The notes: generated by a model from the letters alone, not told the origin. Shown: positions 38,373 to 48,221, counted from the first letter of the stretch. The stretch: 64,000 nt of DNA from Acidobacteriaceae bacterium (GCA_025350325.1 JANXYB010000046.1:1-64000); one strand, 5' to 3'. Numbers and translations are program-made.

Positions 38373-39845
38373 TCAGTGCGCCATTCCGCCCATTGCGGTT
38401 TTGAGTCCGCTTTCAGAATCGATCAGGAAGTTTCCTGAAACGACGATCGTCTCGCCAGCCTTGAGGCCTGAAAGGATCACCGCGTTGCCGTCTACCACGG
38501 GCCCAATTGAGACCTTTCGAGGCTCAAACATGCTTCCGTCGTGCACTACAAAGACATGTTGCTCGGTGCCCGAGTTAAGAACCGCTTCCTGCGGCACGAT
38601 GATCTTCGTCCCGTAGTCGACGTGCAATTGGGCGTCGGCGAACATCTGCGGCTTCAGCACAAAGCCTGGATTTGGAATCTGGATCCGGGCTTTGATGGTG
38701 CGCGTCTGCGGATCGACGGTGGGATAGATGTATGAGATGGTTCCGGTGTACGTCTTGCCGGGGTAGTAGCTCAGTGTAAGAGTGACGCGCTGGCCAAGGT
38801 GAACGAAGGGAACCTCGTACTCATAGATGTCGGCGTCGGCCCATACCGTGGACAAATCCGAAACCGTGTATAACTCTGTGTCCGGCGTAACCGAAGTCTG
38901 CGAAAACACTTTGCGATCGGTGACGAAGCCGGTGATGGGCGAATAAAACGTCAGATCCTTGCTCACCTTTCCGGTCTCATCGAGATCTTTGATCTGGGCA
39001 TCCGATATGTCCCACAGCTTGAGGCGCTGCCGGGCGGACTGCAAGAGGGATTGCGATCCCTGGGCTATCTCTTGAAATGGCGCATTACCGAGGGTCGCAT
39101 TGCCGCGCTTCGCAATGAGGTATTCCTCTTGCGTCGAAACGAGGTCGGGGCTGTAGAGCGTGAAGAGTGGCTGGCCCTTCTTGACCAGTTGACCAACAAA
39201 ATCGACAAATACCTTATCTATAAAGCCCGCGACCTTGACGTGGATATGAGCGATCCTGGTTTCGTCGGCAACGATTTGCGCGCTTGTACGAATGTCGCGG
39301 ACCAGCGATTTGCGCTCGACTACTGCCGTCCGCACCCCTGCGAGCACTTGCTTTTCTGGCGGTATCGTCACCGTGCCCATCGGCATTTTGGCCATACTTT
39401 GATCTTCAGCATACTTGGGAACGAGCGTCATGCCACAGTCGGGAGCCTTGCCAGGCTTGTCAGATTTGTAGGCCGGATGCATCGGGTCGTACCAGTAGAG
39501 GACCTTTCTATCACCGACGGCGGCGTCCTTTGAAGACATCGTCGACATGTTGGCGGCGGTCTTAGCTTGCGCGTTTGGAACCTGGTCCGCAGGAGATGCC
39601 GTCTGTTCCGCATACTGTGGAACCAGGTCCATCCCGTCTGGAGCTTTGCCGGGCTGGTTGTAATGGTGCTGCGGGTTCATTGCGTCGTACCAGTAAACAG
39701 GTTTTCGCTCGCCTTTTGTGTTTTGGGATACAGCTACGGCACTCCCTCCTTGACCAAACCAATGGTGAGTCGCGCCTGCATAAACAAGCCCAAGCATTAA
39801 CGCGAGCAAGATCCCAAGGATGATTTTCTTTGGTGAGCGGTTCAT
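38373..39845 (-). CDS. cusB: CusB-type periplasmic adaptor with two heavy-metal-binding modules
   Basis: The protein has 490 residues with an N-terminal anchor ('IILGILLALMLGLVYAG'). Two copies of a heavy-metal-binding module follow: 'YWYDAMNPQHHYNQPGKAP' (about 52) and 'YWYDPMHPAYKSDKPGKAP' (about 115), each ending in 'GM.LVP.YAE'. The rest is the membrane-fusion-protein body: lipoyl/barrel motifs 'VDFVGQLVKKGQPLFTLYSP', an alpha-hairpin, and 'ITGFVTDRKV'. It links the RND pump to TolC and may hand metal to CusA. Having two modules rather than one or none is notable. Confidence 0.92.
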   Translation of the reverse strand: MNRSPKKIILGILLALMLGLVYAGATHHWFGQGGSAVAVSQNTKGERKPVYWYDAMNPQHHYNQPGKAPDGMDLVPQYAEQTASPADQVPNAQAKTAANMSTMSSKDAAVGDRKVLYWYDPMHPAYKSDKPGKAPDCGMTLVPKYAEDQSMAKMPMGTVTIPPEKQVLAGVRTAVVERKSLVRDIRTSAQIVADETRIAHIHVKVAGFIDKVFVDFVGQLVKKGQPLFTLYSPDLVSTQEEYLIAKRGNATLGNAPFQEIAQGSQSLLQSARQRLKLWDISDAQIKDLDETGKVSKDLTFYSPITGFVTDRKVFSQTSVTPDTELYTVSDLSTVWADADIYEYEVPFVHLGQRVTLTLSYYPGKTYTGTISYIYPTVDPQTRTIKARIQIPNPGFVLKPQMFADAQLHVDYGTKIIVPQEAVLNSGTEQHVFVVHDGSMFEPRKVSIGPVVDGNAVILSGLKAGETIVVSGNFLIDSESGLKTAMGGMAH

Positions 39846-39975
39846 AGCTTAATACTCCTCTTAGCCATGAGAAGAATGCGGTTGGTGTCAATGACCGGTA
39901 CGGCAACGGATTCCCTGCACAGCAATAGATCGTGAATTGGCAAGGACAGTGGCTCGAAGGGCGTGTGCGAGGACA

Positions 39976-41337
39976 CTAATTGACCTCCTTCGCGGGTTGA
40001 GAATCCGGGGTTGGGGCTACGGGGACGAACGGCCCTGCCACATCCGAACCGGTGAGAGTCTCAATCCGAGCTACAGCCGTTTCGTAGTCGGCCAGTTGCC
40101 GGTAATAGTCTATTTCGTAATTCAAGAGCGTAGTGAAATTGGACAGCAGCGAAAGGAAATCTACGCTACCCACCTGATAGGAAGCCATTGAAGATTCGAG
40201 AGCGAGCGAGGACTGAGGCACCACTCCTTTGGAGTAGAGAGTGAGCAGTCGTTCAGAGGCTTTGGCGGTCAGGTATTGCTGTTTCAATTCAAACTTGACT
40301 TCATTCAAGCGGTTGTCGCGCATCTTCTCGGCGCTGATCAGGTCTTCACTTGCTTCGGCCACGCCCTGACGTTGTTTGCTTTTGTAGAAGATGGGAATGC
40401 TCACGCTAAAGGTCGCGCCATTCATGTCGGGCAGCGCCGAACGCTGCTGAAACATGTAGCTCACGCCGATGTCGGGGCGATACTCCCTCTGCGCGAGAGC
40501 GACGCCCAAACGACTCCGTTCCACCATGATTTTGTTGCGGAGAACGGTAGTGTCATTGTCCGCAGCAAGAGCATACAACTCGTCAAGAGAGAATCGGATG
40601 GTCGCAGGTTCGACTTCGGCGGCGGGAGGCAACGGAGATTCCGGTGCACGAACCATGAACACATTCAGCCGTGCCTGTGCCGTCGCCCGCTGCTGTTCGA
40701 GCACCGTGAGATTTTCAATCAGCAGGGAAATCTCCACCTGAGACCGCAGCACATCTGGCTGCATCGCCTTTCCAACACGGTAACGAGCTTCGGCGATCTT
40801 CGATAGCTTTTCTAAAAGTTCCTTGTTCCTCTCCGTAGTCTGGATGGCTCGGTCGAGGTAGAAGTAGTCGAAGTACGACGCCCTCACTGCGGAGGTAATG
40901 CGGCGTCGAATGGCCTCGTAGTCGGCTTGTGCCGCTTGTGCCTCTTTACTCGCGATCTGACCGCGCAACTTCAATTTGCCAGGATAGGGAAATTGCTCTG
41001 AGACGGTGACCCCGCGGTAGCTCGAACTGTCACCCTGCATAAGACTGAATGGAGCAGGATTGCCAGCCCATCCCACGGAGACCATGGGATCGGGCAGCGA
41101 CTTTACCTGCGCCACGCGGCGTTGCAAAGCATTCACAGTGTGAAGCGCGCTTTGGGCTTCCGGATTCTTCTCTAACGCTTCCCGGACGACGTTTTCAAGC
41201 ACTAATACCTGGCGGACGGGACCCTGATCGGCCCGAACATTGGCGATGACCGCCGGCTCTGGTGCGTTGCTGTCTTGCGCAGGCAGAGCAAATGCGGGCG
41301 CGAGCAGCAGGATCGCAAAGATCCTTGTGGTTCTCAT
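39976..41337 (-). CDS. TolC-family outer-membrane efflux protein (CusC-like)
   Basis: The protein has 453 residues with a signal peptide ('IFAILLLAPAFALPAQ'). It carries the two TolC/OEP repeats, with 'NVVREALEKNPEAQSALHTV', 'AEARYRVGKAMQPDVLRSQVEI' and 'SMASYQVGSVDFLSLLSNFTTLL'. It forms the outer-membrane exit channel of the tripartite metal pump. It is the first gene of the tolC-cusB-nosL-cusA operon; a 16-bp palindrome lies about 35 bases before its start. Confidence 0.9.
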   Translation of the reverse strand: MRTTRIFAILLLAPAFALPAQDSNAPEPAVIANVRADQGPVRQVLVLENVVREALEKNPEAQSALHTVNALQRRVAQVKSLPDPMVSVGWAGNPAPFSLMQGDSSSYRGVTVSEQFPYPGKLKLRGQIASKEAQAAQADYEAIRRRITSAVRASYFDYFYLDRAIQTTERNKELLEKLSKIAEARYRVGKAMQPDVLRSQVEISLLIENLTVLEQQRATAQARLNVFMVRAPESPLPPAAEVEPATIRFSLDELYALAADNDTTVLRNKIMVERSRLGVALAQREYRPDIGVSYMFQQRSALPDMNGATFSVSIPIFYKSKQRQGVAEASEDLISAEKMRDNRLNEVKFELKQQYLTAKASERLLTLYSKGVVPQSSLALESSMASYQVGSVDFLSLLSNFTTLLNYEIDYYRQLADYETAVARIETLTGSDVAGPFVPVAPTPDSQPAKEVN

Positions 41338-41372
41338 GGCAAACTCCCTTTGTCTGAAAAAAATACACAGTG

Positions 41373-41388
41373 CAGACCAATCGGTCTG
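41373..41388 (-). promoter_or_regulatory. TetR-type operator palindrome upstream of the efflux operon
   Basis: CAGACCAATCGGTCTG is a 16-base inverted repeat (CAGACC-N4-GGTCTG), 35 bases before the start of the TolC gene. The AGACC-N4-GGTCT form is a known TetR-family operator type (NemR-like). No TetR gene lies in the window, so the regulator would be encoded elsewhere. Confidence 0.65.
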
Positions 41389-41411
41389 GGTGGTTTAGAC
41401 GAGGGAGGGGA

Positions 41412-41804
41412 TTAGACCAGGAAGGTGCAAAGAATCGCGTGAACAGGCGAATGTAGCAGCTTGATCAATCGCGGGGATTGCGAATACTTGCCGAGAACCG
41501 GCAACGGAATGGAAAGGACTTCACCGCTGGTCGCGTGGAGTTGATAAGCCCCATCCTGCGAACCACGAGACTGGAGAATTGTCTGCAAGGGAGTCGATTG
41601 GTCTGGTGCCACTTTGCAGCAAGAGGGACTTGCGGAGAACGATTGCGCCGCACCGCTATGGGAAGCTGAGACGATTGCCTGCCCCATGCAGCACCCGTGC
41701 GTTTGCGGCCCCAATGACTCTGCGCAAAGCTGGTGCACATTCCCTTGGACTCCGGCAAGAATCAGCAAGAGGGAGAGCAGCACGGCTTTGGCGAGAGCAT
41801 TCAT
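41412..41804 (-). CDS. Small exported Cys/His-rich protein
   Basis: Starting at the inner ATG (41804; the track uses 41837), the 130-residue product has a signal peptide ('AKAVLLSLLLILAGVQG') and likely metal ligands 'HQLC', 'HGCCMG' and 'SCCKV', then a strand-rich tail. It lies upstream of the efflux operon on the same strand with the TetR-type operator between them. A periplasmic copper-binding role is inferred from position and Cys/His content only. No clear ribosome site is visible. Confidence 0.5.
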   Translation of the reverse strand: MNALAKAVLLSLLLILAGVQGNVHQLCAESLGPQTHGCCMGQAIVSASHSGAAQSFSASPSCCKVAPDQSTPLQTILQSRGSQDGAYQLHATSGEVLSIPLPVLGKYSQSPRLIKLLHSPVHAILCTFLV

Positions 41805-41978
41805 GTTCAAATTAGAGAATACACCAACGTAAGGCACGACGCGACATACACCACGACGTCAGGTACGGCACCTCAGTATTAACACGCAAGCTCGTAATGA
41901 TTTGGCCCAGGCGCAGGACCACGAGACGATGAGGTTTGTGAAATCGAATCCTGTAGGCAAAGGATGGCTCAAATCATG

Positions 41979-42022
41979 CACCTGCTGGGCGATGACTTAA
42001 CCGTCTCGCTGCCCAGCAGGTG
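41979..42022 (-). terminator. 12-bp hairpin after serine hydrolase gene
   Basis: CACCTGCTGGGC pairs perfectly with GCCCAGCAGGTG around a 20-base loop, about 45 bases after the stop of the leftward hydrolase gene. There is no T-tract. Confidence 0.55.
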
Positions 42023-42066
42023 AATTGGTCTTTGTGCACGAATGACACTGCAAGGGTCTTGTGTTG

Positions 42067-44046
42067 CTACTGCGTCCAGATGGCGGCAAATCGGTCTTGG
42101 CCCGCCACGCTGTAGCCATTGACCAACTCCAACCTGTAGCCCTCCGCCACGAGCTGGTCGAAGGCCTCCTGATACTGCACCGAAGTCAGTCCATGGCGGG
42201 CCTGCCAGGCAGGCACCCCGGGGATCTGGCGAAAGATAGCAGCGTAGCGGTCCTGCGTACCGTCGCTGTAACCGCAGACCACCACCGGCTTGTATCCCTC
42301 GGCCACGAGCTCGTCGAAGCTTGCCTGGTACTGAGTTACAGTCAATCCATGGCGGGCCTGCCAAACGGGTGCAACTGCCGGCTTGCGCCAGATCGCTGCG
42401 TAAAGATCCTGAGCGCCATTAAAATAGCCGCTCACCCAGTCGAGCAAGTAGCCGTCGCTAACAAACTGGTCAAAGGCGGCCTGATACTGCGCGGAAGTAA
42501 GGCCGTGACGCGCGATCCAAGGATCAGTCGCGCCCTGCTGGAAAATGCAGGCGAAGCGGGGACCGTCGGGCGTGGCGTAGCCGTTCACGAGGATGGGGTG
42601 ATAGCCCTCAGCAGTGAGCTGATCGAAGGTGGCTTGATAATCGGCTGCGGTTAAGCCGTGGCGAGCCTGCCAAGCGGGCGATGAGGCAGTTTTAACCCAA
42701 AGCGCTGCGTACAGTGGGAAGTTCGTGCCGTACCCGCTGACGTCCATCAACTGCATTCCGTGGTTGCCGACATAGTCATTGAATGCCTCTTGATATTGCT
42801 CGGACGTGAGGCCGTGGCGAGCGACCCAGCCGCCAATAGGAATCTCCGGCGCGATGTTATCGAGATAGATATTGGTAACGAGGTCGCGGAAGAATTGGGA
42901 TGATACGCCGATGGGAGAATTAGCGAGCACGACCAGTTCCATGTCGCGGGGCAAGAAGTATGCGAGGCTCTGCTCCGTCTGTAATGAACCGGATTGCCAG
43001 AACCCATTCTTGTTGTAAAGGGTGCCGAGGCTCGTCGGTTCAATGAGATCGATGCCAAAGCCGTTATGGAGCATGGTCCGGGCGGCAGCAGACGACATGA
43101 TCGTGCCCTCGCGCCGGAAGCATCCCATCACATCCAGCAAATCGTTTACCGACATGTGCCAGCTTGTGCCCCCGGCGTCTGCAGTTAGATCGCCGGAGTT
43201 CCAGCCTACGCCGACGGGGAAAGCGTAGGCGAGCGCGTCGGGGTCGGGGTGCGTCAGCGTCGGGCCGGAGACACCCGCGGGCTGGAACAGATTTTGCGAG
43301 ACATAGTCAGCATAGGCATTGACGGTGGCGTAGTCCCAAAAGAGGTCTTCAAATGGCGCTTGGAACGTGGTGTTTGCGGGGATAACGCCGTTCATGACCG
43401 GGAGCAGGATTCTGCACAGGCTGAAGTTCATGTTCTGGTAGGAATAGGCGCCTAGGTTGGCGTTGGTGACTCCGGCTGCGACCTGCGTCTTCATTATGTT
43501 GTAGAACGTGTCGGACCCTGCGACGCGGAAGCCCGACCTGTGTGTCATCAGCTGGGCGAATGTGATCTTGTCGATGTTCGAGCCCTTTTCCCAGTATGTG
43601 GGCAGGTAGTCTTTGATCGGCGTCGTTGCCGGCAGGTTATGCGCGGCAAGCGTGCGCGTCATGGCGATGGCGGTGATCAACTTGCTGCAACTCGCGATGT
43701 GCATGCGGACATTCTGTGCCCAGGACTCCGGTCCATCGGACGGCTCCTTGGCCCAGCCGCCCTGGGCGGAGGCGATGGGCTGGCCCCGGTGACGGAGCTG
43801 CATCACGTATCCGGCGGTGTTGTTGGCGAGTGCAGCATTCAGAGCGGCGACGAAGCCGTCTGTATTGAAGGAGAGGGTGACACCGGCCGGCACTATGCGC
43901 GTGGCGAACTTTGTCGTACCCTCTTCCAGTCCTCGTGAACTGACAACGGACTGTGTGTGAAGCGGCTGCATGACATGGGCGAGGGCGGCAGCATGGTCGA
44001 TGACAAAGCCGCTCGGCAAGGTGGTGCGTTGGGCTTCTTGGTACAT
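42067..44046 (-). CDS. Serine hydrolase (beta-lactamase family) with five C-terminal tandem repeats
   Basis: The protein has 659 residues. The first ~390 form a class-C beta-lactamase/serine-hydrolase domain: 'MHIASCSKLITAIAMT' carries the SxxK nucleophile and 'YSYQNMNFSLCR' the YxN-like motif. The C-terminal ~260 residues hold five repeats of about 50 residues, each beginning 'W.ARHGLT..QYQ..F' and ending 'GY......YAAIW', known as a bacterial tandem repeat domain found in polyglycine-hydrolase-like enzymes. No signal peptide is obvious. The start has AGGA just upstream. The substrate is unknown; a peptidase or esterase acting on a polymer is plausible. Confidence 0.83.
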   Translation of the reverse strand: MYQEAQRTTLPSGFVIDHAAALAHVMQPLHTQSVVSSRGLEEGTTKFATRIVPAGVTLSFNTDGFVAALNAALANNTAGYVMQLRHRGQPIASAQGGWAKEPSDGPESWAQNVRMHIASCSKLITAIAMTRTLAAHNLPATTPIKDYLPTYWEKGSNIDKITFAQLMTHRSGFRVAGSDTFYNIMKTQVAAGVTNANLGAYSYQNMNFSLCRILLPVMNGVIPANTTFQAPFEDLFWDYATVNAYADYVSQNLFQPAGVSGPTLTHPDPDALAYAFPVGVGWNSGDLTADAGGTSWHMSVNDLLDVMGCFRREGTIMSSAAARTMLHNGFGIDLIEPTSLGTLYNKNGFWQSGSLQTEQSLAYFLPRDMELVVLANSPIGVSSQFFRDLVTNIYLDNIAPEIPIGGWVARHGLTSEQYQEAFNDYVGNHGMQLMDVSGYGTNFPLYAALWVKTASSPAWQARHGLTAADYQATFDQLTAEGYHPILVNGYATPDGPRFACIFQQGATDPWIARHGLTSAQYQAAFDQFVSDGYLLDWVSGYFNGAQDLYAAIWRKPAVAPVWQARHGLTVTQYQASFDELVAEGYKPVVVCGYSDGTQDRYAAIFRQIPGVPAWQARHGLTSVQYQEAFDQLVAEGYRLELVNGYSVAGQDRFAAIWTQ

Positions 44047-44724
44047 AGGATCCTCCAGTTTGTTGTGAACATGGGTGAGTTAATTACTTGATTCGAGTAA
44101 AGACACTTTCCAAAATTGACCCGCTCACTAACGAAGGCTAAGATGGACGTGAGGAAAGCGTTGCAAAATACGGATCAATGCCAATCAACGTGAAACGAAC
44201 ACAGGCTCGCTCAGCAAGCTTGAAGTGCGCCGAGCCTGTGAACAGCTGAAGCGGCGGCTTGCTTAGTAGTGTGCGAGCGGCAGATTACGTTTCATTGCTT
44301 TAGGTTTCTTCGCTAGAGGTTTGAGAACCGCAAGCCAAAAAGCGACAAATGATCCGTCGCTCCGGACGTCCGGTCAGCGAAGAAATGGGTAGCTATTTAT
44401 TAGGCTTCGCGAGCTATGGAATGTAATAAAAAACATCCGCGGAGTTCCAATTAACGGTTTTGCGCCTTCACCATCTACCGACATATTTCGTCCCCAACTC
44501 AGGTACCGCGCTTTACGCTGCGGAAACCGTATCTAAACCGCGGTCATTGCAATGGGGTTACTCGCAAGCTAAGTAAGAAAACGAGTTTAATGTTCGCTTT
44601 CCCTGCAAGTGGAACGCTGGTTGCAACACTAGCGACCAGTGTTCCAAAAGAATGCATTTTGTGTTCGATCACTTTGACAGGCCGACAGTGGCCTTGTGAC
44701 ATAGGATCTGCTAAGAGGGTAAAT
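44047..44724. other. Intergenic region between divergent genes
   Basis: About 680 bases. It contains the inverted repeat at 44200-44240 and a TTGACA at 44674-44679 that could be the -35 of the TonB receptor promoter, with a weak TGACAT 17 bases on. No coding signal is convincing. Confidence 0.5.
44200..44240. repeat. Inverted repeat (10-bp arms)
   Basis: CACAGGCTCG (44200-44209) is matched by CGAGCCTGTG (44231-44240) with a 21-base loop that itself contains AAGCTT. It has no T-tract and is not next to a gene end. It could be a leader structure or a transposon footprint. Confidence 0.4.
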
Positions 44725-47700
44725 ATGTATCGGCTTACGAAATTTTCGACGGTTGTGCTCGTGACTCTGTTGCTTGTTCCAGGATTTTTGGCACAAGCCC
44801 AAACCAGTAAAGGTACCCTCACGGGCGTCATTCGCGACGCTTCCGGCGCCGTGATTGCGAATGCTGATGTTACAGTCACGAACGAGCAAACCACTGAGAC
44901 GCGGCAAACCAAGTCGAATTCACAAGGTGAATATCGCGTCGACGCCATCAGTGCGGGATCTTATTCAGTCCGCGCAGAGGCTCCGGGATTTCAAGCGATC
45001 AACATTAAAAATTTGAAGGTGAATCCCTCAGTGATCACCTCCTACGATGCGATTCTGCCGGTAGGAGCAGCCGCCACCACGGTTGAGGTGCAAGCGAACA
45101 CCAACGCGATCAATACGGATAACGGGCAGCTCTCAGCGACATTGGGAAGTGCCGAATTGGCCAATCTTCCCATTTTTACGCTGAATCCAATCGAATTAGT
45201 CGCCACCCTTCCCGGTGTGCAAATTGTCAACACGCAATTAGGTCTGGGTGGAGTAGGTGGCAACTACGAACAGATTGAAGTCAATGGCGCTCGTCCCCGC
45301 TCAAACAACTTTATGATGGACGGACAGGACATCAACGATGTAGGCATCGGCGGTCAGGCGTTCCAACCGCAGGTTCCTGACATGTTCCAGTCCGAGACGG
45401 CCCTCACCAATTCCGCGTCTGCAGAATTTGGACGATCCGGCGGCGCCGTGGTGAATCTCGTCACGAAGAGCGGAACCAACAAATTTCATGGCTCTTTGTT
45501 TGAGCTTTACCAAGGGTCGGGACTCAATGCGCTGGACGGCCAGACCCGACGCGGAACGGTGCATGGGCCGCCGCCTGCAGGCTATACTCCGCCCATCAAG
45601 GCGCGGTTCGATCAGCACAATTATGGATTCACTGTAGGCGGACCGATTTGGAAAAATAAGCTGTTTGCGTTTGGCGGGTCGCAGTGGTCGCGATTCTATG
45701 GCAAGTCGCAGTCAAGCCCGATTGAGTTGCCGGACTCTGCCGGTTACGCAACCCTTACCACGATCGGCGGACCGAACGTCGCACTGCTGCAGGGTTTGCT
45801 TAATAACGGCTCATACCTCACCCAGTACAGCAATGTCGGAGAAAGCGAAGTAATCAACGCAGGACCGCAGAACGGTTGCCCCGCCAGCGGATGCCTGATT
45901 ACGACTGCCAACTTTCAACGGCCACCGGTTTCGCAGCAACAACCGGACACACAATACTTGGTGCGGCTGGACTTCAATCCGAGTCAGCGCGATTCGTTCG
46001 CGGGCCGCTTCCTGCATGACAATTCAAATTTCACCCCGGACCTAGGCTTGAATACATCCGGCCTGCCGGGATTTGACGGTCAAGTTGGGGGTCCCGCGGC
46101 ACTCAGTATCGGGACATGGACTCACGTATTTGCGCCGACACTTCTCAACGAACTCCGTGTCTCTTCGACGCGCATCAATTTCCTCTTCGCACCCACTCCT
46201 CAGACCGTGGCGAATCCGCTGTCAAAGAACTATAACCTCAGTTTTACCGACAACAACATACCGACCCTGGGTATTTCGCAGAACATCCCGCAGGGGCGCA
46301 AGGAGAATTTCTATCAGTTCCAGGACACCGTGTCCTGGACGATCGGCAAGCAGTCGTTGAAGATTGGCGCCGATGTTGGGCGCATCTTGGAGACCGACCT
46401 TGTGGCGCAGACTGCCCTCGGAGGTTTGACAATTACCAGCGGCAATGGCCTGAGCGCTCTGGGCAACTTCCTTAGTGATCACCTTGGGCCGTCGGGAACT
46501 GCGACCAAGACCTTTGGACCGACGCGGTTCGATCCGCACATCTGGAGATCTGGATACTTCGCCCAGGACGACATCAAGCTCACCCCGGAACTCGTCGTCA
46601 ACCTTGGTTTGCGATACGACTACTTGACGGATCCATCCAATTCGCTGCCATTCCCCGCAATCGACGTGCGCAACCCGTTCGCTCCGATTACGACGGTCTA
46701 TAAGATCCAGACGAGTACCAACAATTGGGGACCGCGCGCCGGATTTGCATACTCACCGCACCAATTGGGATGGCTTGCCGATAAGACCGTCATTCACGGT
46801 GGAATCGGCATTTTCTATGACACCGACTTCAGCAACATTCCAGTGAACTCGGCGCAAGCGGCTCCTAACGCGACGTCGACGACGCTCATCTCAACGCAGG
46901 GTTCTGGTCTTGGGGATGCGCTCAACCTGCTTGGCACCATCCAGCCTGGCCCGGTCAACCCGCGGTCTTCAGTACAGAGCGCGGACAAAAACCTGGTGAA
47001 TCCGCGCACGTATCAATGGAACTTTGGAATAGAGCGCTCCCTTCCTGCGCAACTCAAGCTCACCGTGAACTACGTTGGCGCTCGGGGAAGAAAGCTGTAT
47101 GCCAACCAGCAGTACAACTACTTCGACCCCAACACAGGGGAGCGGCTGGATCCAAGCCGTGGCGCCATCAACGCGCGTGCGAATTCAGCGGCCTCACAGT
47201 ATGACAGTGTGCAGACGGAAGTTTCGCGCCAGTTCTCCCACGGACTATTCTTTCGCGGGGTTTACACGTTCGGCAAAAACATGGATGACGGCTCAGAGGT
47301 GTTCTCCACCTTCGCTTCGCCAACATCGTATACAGCAAACCTTGCCCCCAATGGTCGAGCCCAGGAGTGGGCTCCGTCGGTCTTCAACTTCCCCCACTTC
47401 TTCTCGGTTACCTATGGTTGGACACCCCGCGGATTGCACGCCGATAACTCTGCGACTAACTTAATGCTGGGCGCACTTACCCGGCACTGGACGGTGTCTG
47501 GTGTTACGCAGCTTCAGTCCGGACCACCCAGCACTTTCAACCTTTCCGGCTTGGATACGAACGGCGACGGAAGCGCATTTAACGATCGCCCACTGCTTAC
47601 GAATAAGAAGGCGCCGATCGACTCGGCAGCAATTGACGCGATCTATTTCGGCGCAAGCACTCCGGGGACGTATTACGACCTGAACCAGATTAACTCCACT

Positions 47701-48036
47701 GGAACCGAAGTGATCGTTGACCCTTCCACACAACATTGGACGATTCCATTCGGTCCTGAGTTCCTGTCCAGGGAAAATGGACGCAACAGTTTCAAAAATC
47801 CCGGAACTACGGTCTGGAATCTTGCCGTTCAGAAGGAGATTCCCGTTTCGTGGGCGCATCTTGAGGGAACTGCATTTCAACTGCGCGCAGAGGCCACAGA
47901 TGTTGGTAATCACAACGATGTGAACCCTCTCAACAACGACCTACTGCAAGTCGGCACGACCAATTTTCTGAACGTGCCAAACGCCAGGGCCAGCACCGCA
48001 AGAAATCTGCGGTTCTGGGCGAAGTTCACGTTTTAA
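44725..48036 (+). CDS. Oar-like TonB-dependent receptor with carboxypeptidase-regulatory domain
   Basis: ATG 44725 follows AAGAGGG and opens a signal peptide ('VVLVTLLLVPGFLAQAQ'); the track's earlier start lacks this. The 1103-residue protein has an N-terminal CarboxypepD_reg domain ('GTLTGVIRDASGAVIANADV', 'GEYRVDAISAGSYSV'), a plug-like region ('NNFMMDGQDINDVG', 'SAEFGRSGGAVVNLVTKSG') and a long outer-membrane barrel ending '...ARNLRFWAKFTF' with a terminal Phe. These very large Oar-type receptors are expanded in Acidobacteriota and are thought to import large carbohydrates or act in adhesion. No TonB/ExbBD genes are nearby. Confidence 0.92.
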   Translation: MYRLTKFSTVVLVTLLLVPGFLAQAQTSKGTLTGVIRDASGAVIANADVTVTNEQTTETRQTKSNSQGEYRVDAISAGSYSVRAEAPGFQAINIKNLKVNPSVITSYDAILPVGAAATTVEVQANTNAINTDNGQLSATLGSAELANLPIFTLNPIELVATLPGVQIVNTQLGLGGVGGNYEQIEVNGARPRSNNFMMDGQDINDVGIGGQAFQPQVPDMFQSETALTNSASAEFGRSGGAVVNLVTKSGTNKFHGSLFELYQGSGLNALDGQTRRGTVHGPPPAGYTPPIKARFDQHNYGFTVGGPIWKNKLFAFGGSQWSRFYGKSQSSPIELPDSAGYATLTTIGGPNVALLQGLLNNGSYLTQYSNVGESEVINAGPQNGCPASGCLITTANFQRPPVSQQQPDTQYLVRLDFNPSQRDSFAGRFLHDNSNFTPDLGLNTSGLPGFDGQVGGPAALSIGTWTHVFAPTLLNELRVSSTRINFLFAPTPQTVANPLSKNYNLSFTDNNIPTLGISQNIPQGRKENFYQFQDTVSWTIGKQSLKIGADVGRILETDLVAQTALGGLTITSGNGLSALGNFLSDHLGPSGTATKTFGPTRFDPHIWRSGYFAQDDIKLTPELVVNLGLRYDYLTDPSNSLPFPAIDVRNPFAPITTVYKIQTSTNNWGPRAGFAYSPHQLGWLADKTVIHGGIGIFYDTDFSNIPVNSAQAAPNATSTTLISTQGSGLGDALNLLGTIQPGPVNPRSSVQSADKNLVNPRTYQWNFGIERSLPAQLKLTVNYVGARGRKLYANQQYNYFDPNTGERLDPSRGAINARANSAASQYDSVQTEVSRQFSHGLFFRGVYTFGKNMDDGSEVFSTFASPTSYTANLAPNGRAQEWAPSVFNFPHFFSVTYGWTPRGLHADNSATNLMLGALTRHWTVSGVTQLQSGPPSTFNLSGLDTNGDGSAFNDRPLLTNKKAPIDSAAIDAIYFGASTPGTYYDLNQINSTGTEVIVDPSTQHWTIPFGPEFLSRENGRNSFKNPGTTVWNLAVQKEIPVSWAHLEGTAFQLRAEATDVGNHNDVNPLNNDLLQVGTTNFLNVPNARASTARNLRFWAKFTF

Positions 48037-48221
48037 TTTCCGACAGGCAACTGATCGCTCCGTGGTGGAGCGCCGCTCGTAGGCAGATCGAATGGACAAC
48101 CTATTGCACCATCACAAATAGGGACTATGCAGCGACACTTCAGTCGTGTGCCGGGTTAAGAGCCGGGTTGGCGCTCGTGCGTAACCTGTTCGGGTCTATA
48201 CTGCTTCGTGGAGAATCCTTC

